Assembly: GCF_900104355.1 (NCBI RefSeq)
Contig: NZ_FNIY01000001.1
Coordinates: 992,001 to 1,056,000, forward strand
Origin: Phyllobacterium sp. OV277
Lineage (GTDB): Bacteria; Pseudomonadota; Alphaproteobacteria; Rhizobiales; Rhizobiaceae
Length of the DNA: 64,000 nt
Direction: 5' to 3'
The notes beneath the pieces were generated by a model that was not told the origin of the DNA, did no database searches, and was given only the letters and a program-made list of their open reading frames with translations. Of the stretch, positions 26,513-35,124 are shown piece by piece. Both the position numbers and the translations under genes were made by a program. Each line of letters starts with the position of its first letter. Position 1 is the first letter of the stretch.

Positions 26513-26899
26513 ATGAAGTCGCATGAAGGTTTGGTTCGATTGAAACTGTTTCAGGTCAAGGAAAAGCGCCGTCAACTCGGCCAGCTTGATCTCATGATGG
26601 GTGAATTCGAACGCATGGCTGCCGAATTGGACGCGCAGATTATGTCCGAGGAAAAAAAGGCGGGCATTACCGACACGTCGCATTTTGCCTACCCGACATT
26701 CGCCAAGGCTGCACGCCAGCGCCGTGACAATCTTTTTGATTCGATCCGTGATTTGAAGACTCAGAAAGACGATGCCGAGGCAGCGCTCTCCGAATCAGAA
26801 GCCGAATTGGCAAAAGCCGAGGCGCTGGAACAGCGCGACGGCAAGGTTCGCGACATGGATGAAATGCCTGTTGCCGACAAACGCGCCATGATCGGCTGA
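26513..26899 (+). CDS. fliJ: FliJ-like flagellar export coiled-coil protein
   Basis: This 128-residue, all-helical, highly charged protein (MKSHEGLVRLKLFQVKEKRR) has an extended coiled coil and no signal peptide, consistent with FliJ, the central stalk that couples the FliI ATPase to the export gate. The assignment rests on size, composition, and the position divergent from ctrA, where rhizobial genomes carry a FliJ-like gene. I used the ATG at 26513 rather than the GTG 15 bases earlier, since the ggggg site is about nine bases before it. CtrA control is plausible. Confidence 0.62.
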   Translation: MKSHEGLVRLKLFQVKEKRRQLGQLDLMMGEFERMAAELDAQIMSEEKKAGITDTSHFAYPTFAKAARQRRDNLFDSIRDLKTQKDDAEAALSESEAELAKAEALEQRDGKVRDMDEMPVADKRAMIG

Positions 26900-26923
26900 A
26901 TTTAAAAAGAGGCAGCCGCCTCT

Positions 26924-27220
26924 TTAGTTCTGCTGCACCACATCCGCCCAATCCTTATGACGAAGGGATTGGGCGCGCATGAACGGGCATAGGGGAATGA
27001 TCTTCCATCCCCCTGCCCTTGCGTCTTCCACCGCATGCAGCGCCAGTGCTTGCCCTACGCCCTGACCGCGCAGTTCATCCGGCACACCCGTATGATCGAC
27101 AATGATCAACTCGGGATTCACCCGCGAAAACGTCATTTCCGCCTCATGCCCCGAAACGACGGCCGCATAGCGCCCGCCCTTCGCCGTTTCTTCTTTGGTG
27201 ATGGTGATATCATTTGCCAT
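26924..27220 (-). CDS. Small GNAT-fold acetyltransferase (YjdJ-like)
   Basis: This 98-residue protein has the reduced GNAT core with the acetyl-CoA pyrophosphate motif RGQGVGQALALHAVEDARAG and the preceding VDHTGVPDEL strand. YjdJ-type proteins are short single-domain acetyltransferases. Start ATG at 27220 is preceded by aggagaag. It lies convergent with the fliJ-like gene. Substrate unknown. Confidence 0.8.
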   Translation of the reverse strand: MANDITITKEETAKGGRYAAVVSGHEAEMTFSRVNPELIIVDHTGVPDELRGQGVGQALALHAVEDARAGGWKIIPLCPFMRAQSLRHKDWADVVQQN

Positions 27221-27300
27221 TGAACTTCTCCTTGACGCCGAAAGTGCCTTGCCGTCATTCATGACCCGTTAGATCAGCTTTTAAGGCTAAGCGGAACACC

Positions 27301-27771
27301 ATGGCAGCGACGAGATTATTGATTCCCCTGTTTCTTTTCATCGCGACTTTCTCGCTGGCATTGGGTCTCACCATGCCGTTGATGAATGTCAGCAAGCTCT
27401 ATTTTTTTGATGAGAACCCGTCTTTGGTCGGACTCATTGCGGCTTTATGGACCGGCGGCGATTGGCTTCTGGCCGTTATCGTCGCGCTTTTTTCGGTGAT
27501 TCTTCCGATTGGCAAATTGGCGGTCGCGCAATTGGCTGCTGCGCACGAACCAATCGCCGCGCGGCTTCTGCATCGCTGGATCGGCATCCTGTCAAAATGG
27601 TCGATGCTGGATGTCTTGCTTGTGGCACTGGTGATTTTTGCCGCCAAGACCAGCGGACTTGCGACAGCAATTGCTCAGCCGGGCCTTTGGTTTTTCGCAG
27701 CCTCAGCCATTCTTTCCGCCATCGCCACGCATTTCATCGTGCAGCAGGAAAAAGCAGACGCCCAATCGTGA
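27301..27771 (+). CDS. PqiA-family (paraquat-inducible protein A) membrane protein
   Basis: This 156-residue inner-membrane protein has about four spans and the features of a single PqiA domain: MPLMNVSKLYFFDENPSLVG, then WSMLDVLLVALVIF. PqiA-type proteins work with MCE-domain proteins in envelope lipid transport, but no MCE gene is in the window. A hairpin at 27788-27810 follows. Confidence 0.8.
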   Translation: MAATRLLIPLFLFIATFSLALGLTMPLMNVSKLYFFDENPSLVGLIAALWTGGDWLLAVIVALFSVILPIGKLAVAQLAAAHEPIAARLLHRWIGILSKWSMLDVLLVALVIFAAKTSGLATAIAQPGLWFFAASAILSAIATHFIVQQEKADAQS

Positions 27772-27787
27772 GGGCCAAAAACGGAAA

Positions 27788-27810
27788 AGGCTGGTCTCAA
27801 CGACCAGCCT
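27788..27810 (+). terminator. Hairpin after the PqiA-like gene
   Basis: A perfect 9-bp stem, aggctggtc / gaccagcct, with loop tcaac, lies between the stop of the PqiA-like gene and the 3' end of sciP. It lacks a clear T-run, so termination is likely but not certain. Confidence 0.55.
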
Positions 27811-27835
27811 AAGCCTAACTCAAAGGCGACATCAT

Positions 27836-28111
27836 CTAATGACGATATTGCTGTATCCGGGTCGTTCTTAATCCAGCCAGGCCATGATCAGAGATCGAGG
27901 ACTGCCAGGACAGGAACTCTTCCACCGTCAAAGTATAGCGATGGCAAGCCTCCTCAAGACTAAGAAGACCACCGCGAACAGCGGCAACCACCTCAGCCTT
28001 GCGGCGAATAACCCAACGCCGCGTGTTTGCGGGTGGAAGATCGGCGATGGTCAGCGGGCTGCCATCCGGGCCGATTACGTATTTTACTCTCGGTCGAACA
28101 AGATCGGTCAT
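27836..28111 (-). CDS. sciP: CtrA inhibitory protein SciP (DUF1153)
   Basis: This 91-residue protein has the DUF1153 helix-turn-helix, near-identical to SciP: RVKYVIGPDGSPLT, RRWVIRRKAEVVAAVRGGLL, SLEEACHRYTLTVEEFLSWQ, then RTTRIQQYRH. In Caulobacter SciP binds CtrA-dependent promoters and blocks CtrA activation in the swarmer phase. I chose ATG 28111, the usual N-terminus; the in-frame ATG 24 bases upstream is possible. It is the third CtrA-pathway gene in the window. Confidence 0.92.
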   Translation of the reverse strand: MTDLVRPRVKYVIGPDGSPLTIADLPPANTRRWVIRRKAEVVAAVRGGLLSLEEACHRYTLTVEEFLSWQSSISDHGLAGLRTTRIQQYRH

Positions 28112-28415
28112 TGTACTCTCTACACTAAACTTCAAGACCTATCGCACCTGACATTACATGCAGGGCTTTAATAATTGCCTAAACCTTCGGTCATTCTCTG
28201 GTAACTTCTGTAAATTCCTGAAGATTATTCAAAACCCAGATTTTGCGGGCTTTCACGGCTGCTATCCGCCGTTGCCATCACGACACGTCCCTCACCTTTG
28301 CGTGAGAAAAATGCGTCGCACACCACTTCCTGTTGGCAAGATCGAGTCAATTGACCTATATAGGGGCCTTGAATATCCCTGCGCCGTTATGCCGCTGCAA
28401 GAACCGGATCTGCTT
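28112..28415. promoter_or_regulatory. Divergent region sciP / mnmA
   Basis: These 304 bases contain no gene that I can support; an open frame extends upstream of mnmA but its residues are not MnmA-like. The part next to sciP is AT-rich. One GANTC site lies at 28344-28348. No terminator or riboswitch is evident. Confidence 0.35.
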
Positions 28416-29606
28416 ATGACACTGAATAATCTCGATCTGCCGGGCAAGCCGGAAGACACCCGTATCGTCGTCGCCATGTCTGGCGGCGTGGATTCTTCTG
28501 TTGTGGCGGGCATTCTCAAACGTCAGGGTTATGATGTCGTTGGCGTTACCTTGCAGCTCTATGATCACGGCGCATCGAGCCATCGTGCCGGCTCCTGTTG
28601 CGCCGGTCAGGACATTGAAGATGCACGCCGTGTGTCCGAGCGTCTTGGCATTCCGCATTATGTTCTGGATTATGAAGCGCGTTTCCGCGAAGCCGTGATC
28701 GATCCCTTTGCCAACAGCTATGTCAGCGGCGAAACACCGATTCCGTGTGTATCCTGCAATCAGACCGTCAAATTTGCGGATCTGTTGCAGACCGCGCGCG
28801 ATCTTGGCGCCGATGCGCTGGCGACCGGTCATTATATCCGCAGTCAGGCCAATGGCGCGCACCGTTCCCTGTACCGCCCTGTCGATTCGGACAAGGACCA
28901 GAGCTACTTCCTGTTTGCCACCACGCAGGAGCAGATCGACTATCTGCGCTTCCCGCTCGGCGGCCTGACCAAGCCGGAAACCCGCGCCATTGCCGAGGAA
29001 CTTGGCCTGACAGTCGCCAACAAGCAGGACAGTCAGGACATCTGCTTTGTGCCGCAGGGCAAATATTCAGACATTATTTCGAAGCTGAAGCCTGAAGCTG
29101 CCAATCCCGGTGATATCGTCCACATCGATGGCCGTGTCCTTGGCCGCCATGAAGGCATCGTTCATTATACGATTGGCCAGCGCCGCGGTATCGGCGTTGC
29201 CACAGGCGATCCGCTCTATGTGGTGCATCTTGATGCCGCTAATGCGCGTGTTGTTGTCGGCCCGCGCGAAGCGCTGGAAACCCGCAAAGTCTTCCTGCGC
29301 AATGTCAATTGGCTTGGTGATGATGCGCTTTCCGGCATTCCGGAAGGCGGCGTTGAGGTTTATGCCAAGGTCCGCTCCACCCGCCCGCCACGCCCGGCGG
29401 TTCTGCATCACCGCGATGGCGAGACATGGGTGGAACTGATTGATGGTGAAAGCGGTATCGCGCCCGGTCAGGCCTGTGTGCTTTATTCTGATGACAGCAA
29501 TACCGCCCGCGTTTACGGCGGCGGCTTCATCGGCCGCTCAGAACGCGCCCCGCAGGCGGAAGCCATGCTCAAGCGCCTCGCACAGCAGGGTCAGGCTGTC
29601 GCCTGA
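28416..29606 (+). CDS. mnmA: tRNA 2-thiouridine(34) synthase MnmA
   Basis: This 396-residue cytoplasmic enzyme has the PP-loop ATP-pyrophosphatase motif [14 protein letters not shown], the catalytic cysteine of [12 protein letters not shown], the second active-site cysteine of QDICFVPQG, and the C-terminal beta-barrel domain. MnmA adenylates and thiolates U34 of tRNA-Lys, -Glu and -Gln. I chose the ATG at 28416 ([10 protein letters not shown]), which matches the usual rhizobial start; an in-frame ATG at 28389 is the other choice. A dispersed repeat lies 30 bases after the stop. Confidence 0.94.
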   Translation: MTLNNLDLPGKPEDTRIVVAMSGGVDSSVVAGILKRQGYDVVGVTLQLYDHGASSHRAGSCCAGQDIEDARRVSERLGIPHYVLDYEARFREAVIDPFANSYVSGETPIPCVSCNQTVKFADLLQTARDLGADALATGHYIRSQANGAHRSLYRPVDSDKDQSYFLFATTQEQIDYLRFPLGGLTKPETRAIAEELGLTVANKQDSQDICFVPQGKYSDIISKLKPEAANPGDIVHIDGRVLGRHEGIVHYTIGQRRGIGVATGDPLYVVHLDAANARVVVGPREALETRKVFLRNVNWLGDDALSGIPEGGVEVYAKVRSTRPPRPAVLHHRDGETWVELIDGESGIAPGQACVLYSDDSNTARVYGGGFIGRSERAPQAEAMLKRLAQQGQAVA

Positions 29607-29637
29607 CCTCTAGCTATTTTATTTACGCTGCAATTTG

Positions 29638-29780
29638 GTGGTTCGTGGTTCGACAAGCTCACCATGAGGGGCTTGGGTGGATACAACGCTAATCGCAAGC
29701 GTTGCGGATCACTAAGGTTGCAGAACTTGCCCCCCTACATCACCCCTCTCCCTCATGGTGAGCTTGTCGAACCACGCACC
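29638..29780. repeat. Dispersed intergenic repeat, copy 2
   Basis: This copy has near-perfect inverted arms, cgtggttcgacaagctcacc plus atgaggg on the left and ccctcatggtgagcttgtcg plus aaccacg on the right. Its interior again contains caacgctaatcgcaag. It lies between the 3' ends of mnmA and the aminotransferase gene, so it may also act as a bidirectional terminator. Confidence 0.88.
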
Positions 29781-29803
29781 AATCCCATCGAGCTTAAAAA
29801 CGC

Positions 29804-30931
29804 TTATGCAGCGTTTTTCTGCTGGAATTCACGAATAGTCCCGATAATCCGGTCCTGATCCGCTTCACTCAGATAAGCATGCATTGGCAGGCACAGGATA
29901 TTCTTCGGCAGGGTTTCCGACACAGCCAAACCACCCGGCGCTTGCATGTAATGCGCATAGGCCTCCTGCAGATGCAGCGGCTTCACATAATAAATGACCG
30001 ACGGAATGCCATTGGCCTGCAAATGGGCCTTCAGCGCATCACGGTTGGCAGTCTCGATCGCATACTGCGCCCAGGCAGAGCGTGAACCCTCAGGCATATA
30101 CGCAACCTTGACCACATCCTTCAGACCATTGGCATAGCGCTTGGCAACAACCTGCCGCGCTTCCATCTCATCTTCGAGAATAGCCAGCTTTTCGATGAGG
30201 ATCGCCGCCTGAATCGTATCAAGGCGCGAATTCATGCCGACACGCACATTGTCATACTGCGTCTCGCCCTTGCCGTGGAACAGGATGGAACGCAGCAAAT
30301 CAGCCAGTGCCCCATCATTGGTGAACATGGCACCACCATCACCATAGCAGCCCAAAGGCTTGGCCGGGTAGAAGCTGGTCGCGCCGACATGGCCGAATGC
30401 GCCGCACATGGCATTGTCGCGCTTGCCACCGACAGACTGCGCCGCATCTTCAATTACAAACAGACCGTATTTGTCAGCAATCGCCGAGACTGACGTATAG
30501 TTGGCGGCAAGACCGAACAGATCAACAGGAATGATGGCCTTCGGCTGCAGACGGCCTTCGGCAAGCACGGCCTTGATGGCGGCTTCAAGCTGCTCGACAT
30601 TGATATTGTACGTATCAGCATCCACATCGATGAATACAGGCTCGGCACCAACAAGCGCTACAACTTCCGCCGTGGCAGCAAAAGTGAAGCTTGGGCAGAA
30701 CACCGCATCGCCGGGGCCGATGCCGCGCGCCATCAATGGAATCTGCAGTGCATCCGTACCGTTGGCACAGGCGACCACATGCTCAACGCCAAGATATTCG
30801 CCAAGGCGCTTTTCAAACTCGGCAACCTCAGGTCCAAGGATATATTTGCCTTCACGCACCACTTTGGCGATTGCCGCATCAAGCTTGTCGCTAATCCGTT
30901 CACGCTGTGCGCCGAGATCGATGAACTGCAT
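29804..30931 (-). CDS. DegT/DnrJ/EryC1/StrS-family sugar aminotransferase
   Basis: This 375-residue PLP enzyme has the DegT family features GTDALQIPLMARGIGPGDAV, VDLFGLAANY, IEDAAQSVGG, and the PLP Lys in SFYPAKPLGCYGDGG. These enzymes transaminate keto-sugar nucleotides in surface polysaccharide or antibiotic-sugar pathways. It is near a Gfo/Idh oxidoreductase, the usual partner (oxidation, then amination). Two tandem ATG codons lie after ggag; I used the second (30931), five bases downstream. Confidence 0.88.
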   Translation of the reverse strand: MQFIDLGAQRERISDKLDAAIAKVVREGKYILGPEVAEFEKRLGEYLGVEHVVACANGTDALQIPLMARGIGPGDAVFCPSFTFAATAEVVALVGAEPVFIDVDADTYNINVEQLEAAIKAVLAEGRLQPKAIIPVDLFGLAANYTSVSAIADKYGLFVIEDAAQSVGGKRDNAMCGAFGHVGATSFYPAKPLGCYGDGGAMFTNDGALADLLRSILFHGKGETQYDNVRVGMNSRLDTIQAAILIEKLAILEDEMEARQVVAKRYANGLKDVVKVAYMPEGSRSAWAQYAIETANRDALKAHLQANGIPSVIYYVKPLHLQEAYAHYMQAPGGLAVSETLPKNILCLPMHAYLSEADQDRIIGTIREFQQKNAA

Positions 30932-31105
30932 CATTGCTCCAATATAAAATGTCTCCGCGAATCCGTCGCGGAAAACGGTCAAGACAACTCTTTAGTGGGG
31001 CCGTGGGAGGTCTGCCAGACGTTGTCGTTCAAAGTTTGTCCGGTCTTGTAACAACGCTTTACGTTGAGAGCAATGATACGTTGCTTTTTGGACGTGTGAT
31101 GGGGC

Positions 31106-31264
31106 GTGGTTCGTGGTTCGACAAGCTCACCATGAGGGAGAGTGAGGAGGCAACGATAATCGCCAACTTTGTGTATCACAAAGATTGCAGAATAAGGCTC
31201 CTCTCATCCTGAGCCTGTCGAAGGGCCTCATGGTGAGCTTGTCGAACCACGAACCACGAACCAC
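31106..31264. repeat. Dispersed intergenic repeat, copy 3
   Basis: This is the longest copy, with a left arm cgtggttcgacaagctcacc plus atgaggg, an interior starting caacgataatcgcc, an internal catcctgagcctgtcgaagg arm like that of copy 1, and a right arm cctcatggtgagcttgtcga plus accacg followed by a short gaaccac tandem. It appears to be a composite of the arm types found in copies 1 and 2. It separates the aminotransferase gene from the 3' end of the oxidoreductase gene. Confidence 0.86.
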
Positions 31265-31295
31265 CTACTGCTTACCACTTACTGCCAACAGACAA

Positions 31296-32258
31296 TCAGC
31301 CGACCTTGCCATGTGCAACAGTACCGGCAGTCAGAATTCGCAAAACGCGAATCGCTTCTTCACCATCGGTCAGCGGCTCGCTGCGGGTATTGATGCTGTC
31401 GATGAAATTCTGGCATTCGCGCGTCAGTGGCATGCCTTGCGCAATCTTCACATATGTGGGCTCTTCCGTTGTCGATGCCCATTGGCCGTTGTCCTGCCAG
31501 ATCGAATGCTTGTAGACCGCAAGCTTCTTGTCCCACTGTTCCATGTCATCAAAGACAGCCATGGCCTTGGTTCCGACAACCGTAAGGCGGCGCTCGCGAT
31601 AGGGATTGAGGCGCGAGGCAAAAAGGTGCCCGCGAATATTGTTGGGAAAGCGCATATGCAGATGTGCGAAATCGCTCAAGTGATCGAGCACCGCAGCGCC
31701 CTCGCCGCGCACTTCCAGCGGCTCCGTGCCGGTGATCGCCAGAATCATCGACAGGTCATGCGGAGCCAGATCCCACAGCGCATCATTTTCCGTGTGGAAC
31801 TTTCCAAGCCCCAGACGATGGGAATGGATATAGCGCACATCACCGAGATCACCGGCCTTGATCAGTTCAAGAAGCTTTTCAAACGCCGGGTGAAAGCGCA
31901 GCACATGGCCAACCATGAAAATGCGTCCATTATCACGCGCGGCTTGCACAGCAGCCACTGCATCAGGAACGGTCAGAGCAATCGGCTTTTCGACAAGCAC
32001 ATCCTTGCCATTGGTAACGGCACGAATCGCGGCAGCCGCATGGAACTGCGGCGGCAGGGCCATAACGATGGCATCAACGTCGGGATGGGTGAAAAGATCC
32101 TCGACTTCAATATGCAGAACATTCTGCTCCGCGGCGAAGCCGGCGGCGCGATCAGTGTTCTGGTCGGAGACCGCAAACAGCGCCCCGAGACTCTTCAATG
32201 TCCGGATATGATTGCTGCCCCAATAGCCGCAACCCAGCACTGCAATCCGTGGAGCCAT
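31296..32258 (-). CDS. Gfo/Idh/MocA-family oxidoreductase
   Basis: This 320-residue enzyme has an N-terminal Rossmann fold (RIAVLGCGYWGSNHIR), the conserved VEKPIA motif with the catalytic Lys, and a C-terminal alpha/beta domain with the APHDLSMI segment. It resembles the WlbA/WbpB class that oxidises UDP-sugar nucleotides before amination. The start is ambiguous: ATG 32258 has aagg eight bases upstream, and ATG 32276 would add six residues. It is on the same strand as the DegT aminotransferase, with a repeat in between. Confidence 0.82.
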   Translation of the reverse strand: MAPRIAVLGCGYWGSNHIRTLKSLGALFAVSDQNTDRAAGFAAEQNVLHIEVEDLFTHPDVDAIVMALPPQFHAAAAIRAVTNGKDVLVEKPIALTVPDAVAAVQAARDNGRIFMVGHVLRFHPAFEKLLELIKAGDLGDVRYIHSHRLGLGKFHTENDALWDLAPHDLSMILAITGTEPLEVRGEGAAVLDHLSDFAHLHMRFPNNIRGHLFASRLNPYRERRLTVVGTKAMAVFDDMEQWDKKLAVYKHSIWQDNGQWASTTEEPTYVKIAQGMPLTRECQNFIDSINTRSEPLTDGEEAIRVLRILTAGTVAHGKVG

Positions 32259-32445
32259 CTTTTCAGCCTTTTTCATCACGGCATCCAATATCCGCAGGAA
32301 GAAACGAACACAAGTCTTGGATAAGGAGAAGATTGCTTGACAGGTCGTTGCTCCCCACATATATCCGCCCCGTCCCTGTCAATTGACAGCGCGTCCCCCG
32401 GTCCTCATTTGCAGGCTAACCGTTCACGGGTCGCATGACATATGG

Positions 32446-32522
32446 GGCGAAGTAGCTCAGTAGGTTAGAGCAGAGGAATCATAATCCTTGTGTCGGGGGT
32501 TCGAATCCCTCCTTCGCTACCA
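32446..32522 (+). tRNA. tRNA-Met (anticodon CAT)
   Basis: The 77 bases fold as a standard cloverleaf: acceptor ggcgaag/cttcgct with a G:U first pair, D-stem gctc/gagc, anticodon stem gagga/tcctt around loop atcataa, and a T-arm with loop ttcgaat. The CCA is encoded at 32520-32522. The anticodon is CAT. The body resembles alphaproteobacterial elongator tRNA-Met, though a lysidine-modified tRNA-Ile2 cannot be fully excluded without a search. Confidence 0.93.
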
Positions 32523-32613
32523 TTTCCTTCCCAAAGAAGGCGGTTTTCAGATCAGATTGTTGCAAATTATGGCTGAAACCGCGATTCTGATTTTTTACAG
32601 CATTTTTACAGCC

Positions 32614-33105
32614 TTATGTCTTCCCGGCCTCCCACTCGGTCCGAAGAATAGCCATCACGAGTTCATCCCTGTAGATTCCGCCAAAATACGCACTCCCCCG
32701 CGCAATCCCCTCGGGTATGAAGCCTGCGGCTATGTAAGCACGGCGTGCGCGTATGTTTTCGGGGAAAACTCCAAGCCAAACGCGATGGGTATCAGTTTCA
32801 ATGAAAATACGGTCTAGAACGGATTGCAGAAATCGTCTGCCATATCCTTGTCCCGGTTTTAGCATTGCGATGCGCTTTATCAGTGAAACCCGATCCGGTG
32901 AGGACCAATCCCGTACGATAGCAAATCCGACAATTTCGTCCGCGTCTTTGGCAATGAAATATCTGTGTTTTTCGTCGGCAAGAGCAAGTCTATGCCGCTC
33001 TTCGTCCCATCGGCCGACAACAGCGTCGTATCCATCAAGACGTTCAGCCCTCAAAATCACAGGCAAATCCGACTCGGTCGCTCTAACCACTTGAATATCA
33101 GCCAT
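32614..33105 (-). CDS. GNAT-family N-acetyltransferase
   Basis: This 163-residue protein has a GNAT fold: N-terminal VRATESDLPVILRAE, the acetyl-CoA motif KPGQGYGRRFLQSVLDR (Q-x-x-G-x-G/A type), and LGVFPENIRARRAYIAAGF in motif B. Substrate unknown. It lies just after the tRNA gene in a stretch whose contents differ from neighbouring core genes. Confidence 0.85.
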   Translation of the reverse strand: MADIQVVRATESDLPVILRAERLDGYDAVVGRWDEERHRLALADEKHRYFIAKDADEIVGFAIVRDWSSPDRVSLIKRIAMLKPGQGYGRRFLQSVLDRIFIETDTHRVWLGVFPENIRARRAYIAAGFIPEGIARGSAYFGGIYRDELVMAILRTEWEAGKT

Positions 33106-33319
33106 CTTCTGTATCCGCCAGTAATCGCATCGACATCGATGACCGCAGGGCGTTTGGCAACCAACCCATCAGCGCAGTCATGTTACCCCGAAATTTGAAA
33201 CTTGTGGTTGGTGGACAACCCTTCTGATTATCTCCACAAATCAAACATTAAACAAGCGTTGCCGGCATTGGCTTGCAGCAATTCATATTTGATTTTTAAA
33301 GCTGTTTTCGGGTCTGAGA

Positions 33320-34084
33320 ATGAAATGTTATTTGATCAATATGGATCGCTCGACCGAACGGTTGGCGAGAATGGAAAAACTATTTACAGAACTGGGAATA
33401 GCGTTTGAGCGGGTCGCAGCAGTTGACGGTCGTTTGATCACGGATGCTGAGATGGCCGAATTAGTGTGGCAGCGACCGGACGAACCTGCCATGACACGTT
33501 CAGAAGTTGGGTGTTATCTCAGCCACAGAAAATGCTTCGAGTTGATAGCCGAAGGCGAGACAGACTACGCGGCAATTTTCGAAGACGATGCAACACTGTC
33601 CCCTGCTATCGCAGACTGGCTCCAGAATTCAGCGTGGCTTCCAAGGGACGCGGATATCATCAAACTGGAAACAACCGGCTGCAAGGTTCTGACTGACAAA
33701 CCAATTCATCGTTCATCAGATGGACGTGTAGTCGCTCGCCTCTTGAGCACCCATAACTGCACCGCTGGATATATCATATCGAAACGATGTGCGACGCGCC
33801 TCTGGCACGAGACAGCCTATGTCACCACGGGAATTGATGAACTGCTTTTCAATCCTGACTATGGGCTTTTTGCCGAACTGATCGTCTATCAAATCAGTCC
33901 TGCCCTGTGCAAACAGGTAATGATCCAATCTACAATTGATCGATATGAAGTGCCCCGGGCAAGACCATTTGCAAGAATAATGCGAGAAGGAATAAGGCCG
34001 TTCAGGCAAGCAGCTGAACAAATGTGGCGAGCGTGGATTAAAATGCGTTATACCCAGTCCTGGAACCGTATACCATTTGTCTGA
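33320..34084 (+). CDS. Glycosyltransferase family 25 (LPS biosynthesis) protein
   Basis: This 254-residue protein has the GT25 start MKCYLINMDRSTERL, the segment SEVGCYLSHRKCFELIAEGE, and the FEDDA metal-sugar binding motif. The family adds beta-1,4-galactose or similar sugars to lipooligosaccharide in the cytoplasm. The upstream 200 bases and the gene are AT-richer than the neighbouring operons, and no good ribosome binding site is visible. It stands alone next to a secreted beta-helix gene. Confidence 0.84.
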   Translation: MKCYLINMDRSTERLARMEKLFTELGIAFERVAAVDGRLITDAEMAELVWQRPDEPAMTRSEVGCYLSHRKCFELIAEGETDYAAIFEDDATLSPAIADWLQNSAWLPRDADIIKLETTGCKVLTDKPIHRSSDGRVVARLLSTHNCTAGYIISKRCATRLWHETAYVTTGIDELLFNPDYGLFAELIVYQISPALCKQVMIQSTIDRYEVPRARPFARIMREGIRPFRQAAEQMWRAWIKMRYTQSWNRIPFV

Positions 34085-34308
34085 TCATTCCATAAATCAG
34101 CTATACGGAACCTGACAATCTTTATTATTCAGCGTTTTAACAATTAGAACTCTACGAATAAATACTGTCTATCTGGTTTTACGGAATATCTATTTCGTTT
34201 TCCGTATATTACGCCAATGAACAACTATATATACTTCCGCCTCCGATGAGTTTTCTCATGTAAACGGATTTTTCTGAATTATCAGAATCAGAAAACGGGG
34301 GACTGAAG

Positions 34309-35073
34309 ATGTTACGGGCAATTATACAAATCTGCACAGCTACCATCATCGCGTTACTCTTTCTGACAACAGCATCAAATGCGCAGGCAACGAGGACCTG
34401 GGTGTCGGGCGTTGGCGACGATGCCAATCCTTGCAGCCGGACGGCGCCTTGCAAGACGTTTGCCGGGGCAATCTCGAAAACTGCGATCAGCGGCGAAATC
34501 AACATTATTGATCCGGGTGGCTTTGGCGCAGTCACCATTACCAAATCAATCAGCATCGTCGGCGAAGGCGGGACCGCCGGAATTCTGGCCGCTGGCACCA
34601 ACGGCATCATTGTTAATGTAGCGGCGGCGGACAGGGTCGTTCTGGATGGGCTTGATATTGAAGGAGCTGGCACGGGTCAGAACGGCATTCGCATGGTTGG
34701 CGCAGGGACATTGCTGATCCGCAACTCTTCCATCAGGAACTTTCGCAGTGGCACAGGCTTCGGCGTTGATGTTCAAGCGGCCACGTCAACACGCGTGGTT
34801 ATCGATAATACGTTGATTTTCGGGAATACCGGAGGGATCAATATCAAAGCTCTGGCTGGCAACAATGTTGTCATCTTGCAACGCAGTACAGTGGAATCCA
34901 ATAATGTGTTTGCAGGGAAAGTTGACGGTGCAAGCTCGCTGATTTTGAACGGAACAACGTTAACCGGAAATGCGACAAGCCTCAGTATTGTCAATGGCGG
35001 CGCGGTCATCTCCTATGGGAATAATGTGATCCGTGGCGTTGGGTTGCCGACACAGACGGTGCCTTTGCAGTGA
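34309..35073 (+). CDS. Secreted right-handed beta-helix repeat protein
   Basis: This 254-residue protein has a signal peptide (MLRAIIQICTATIIALLFLT, then ASNAQA) and a Gly/Asn/Ile-rich mature region with short repeating strands (for example GINIKALAGNNVVILQRST), typical of a parallel beta-helix. It starts with TRTWVSGVGDDANPCSRTAP, an N-terminal cap often seen in this group. No catalytic pectate-lyase-type site is evident. The leader 34085-34308 is very AT-rich. Export to the cell surface or medium is inferred. Confidence 0.76.
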   Translation: MLRAIIQICTATIIALLFLTTASNAQATRTWVSGVGDDANPCSRTAPCKTFAGAISKTAISGEINIIDPGGFGAVTITKSISIVGEGGTAGILAAGTNGIIVNVAAADRVVLDGLDIEGAGTGQNGIRMVGAGTLLIRNSSIRNFRSGTGFGVDVQAATSTRVVIDNTLIFGNTGGINIKALAGNNVVILQRSTVESNNVFAGKVDGASSLILNGTTLTGNATSLSIVNGGAVISYGNNVIRGVGLPTQTVPLQ

Positions 35074-35124
35074 CATCAAACTCCTGCGGCGACCCCATTG
35101 CCGCAGGAATTACTCAGTATTCGT

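Noticed and set aside
28158-28415. Extended MnmA start with 86 extra residues
   Set aside because: The extension has no similarity to MnmA and the usual N-terminus begins at 28416.
29638-31264. Repeats read as a possible CRISPR array
   Set aside because: Arms are inverted, not direct, spacers are absent, copies are far apart, and there are no cas genes.
32446-35090. tRNA-associated integrative element
   Set aside because: No integrase gene and no second copy of the tRNA 3' end was found downstream, so only an accessory patch is claimed.
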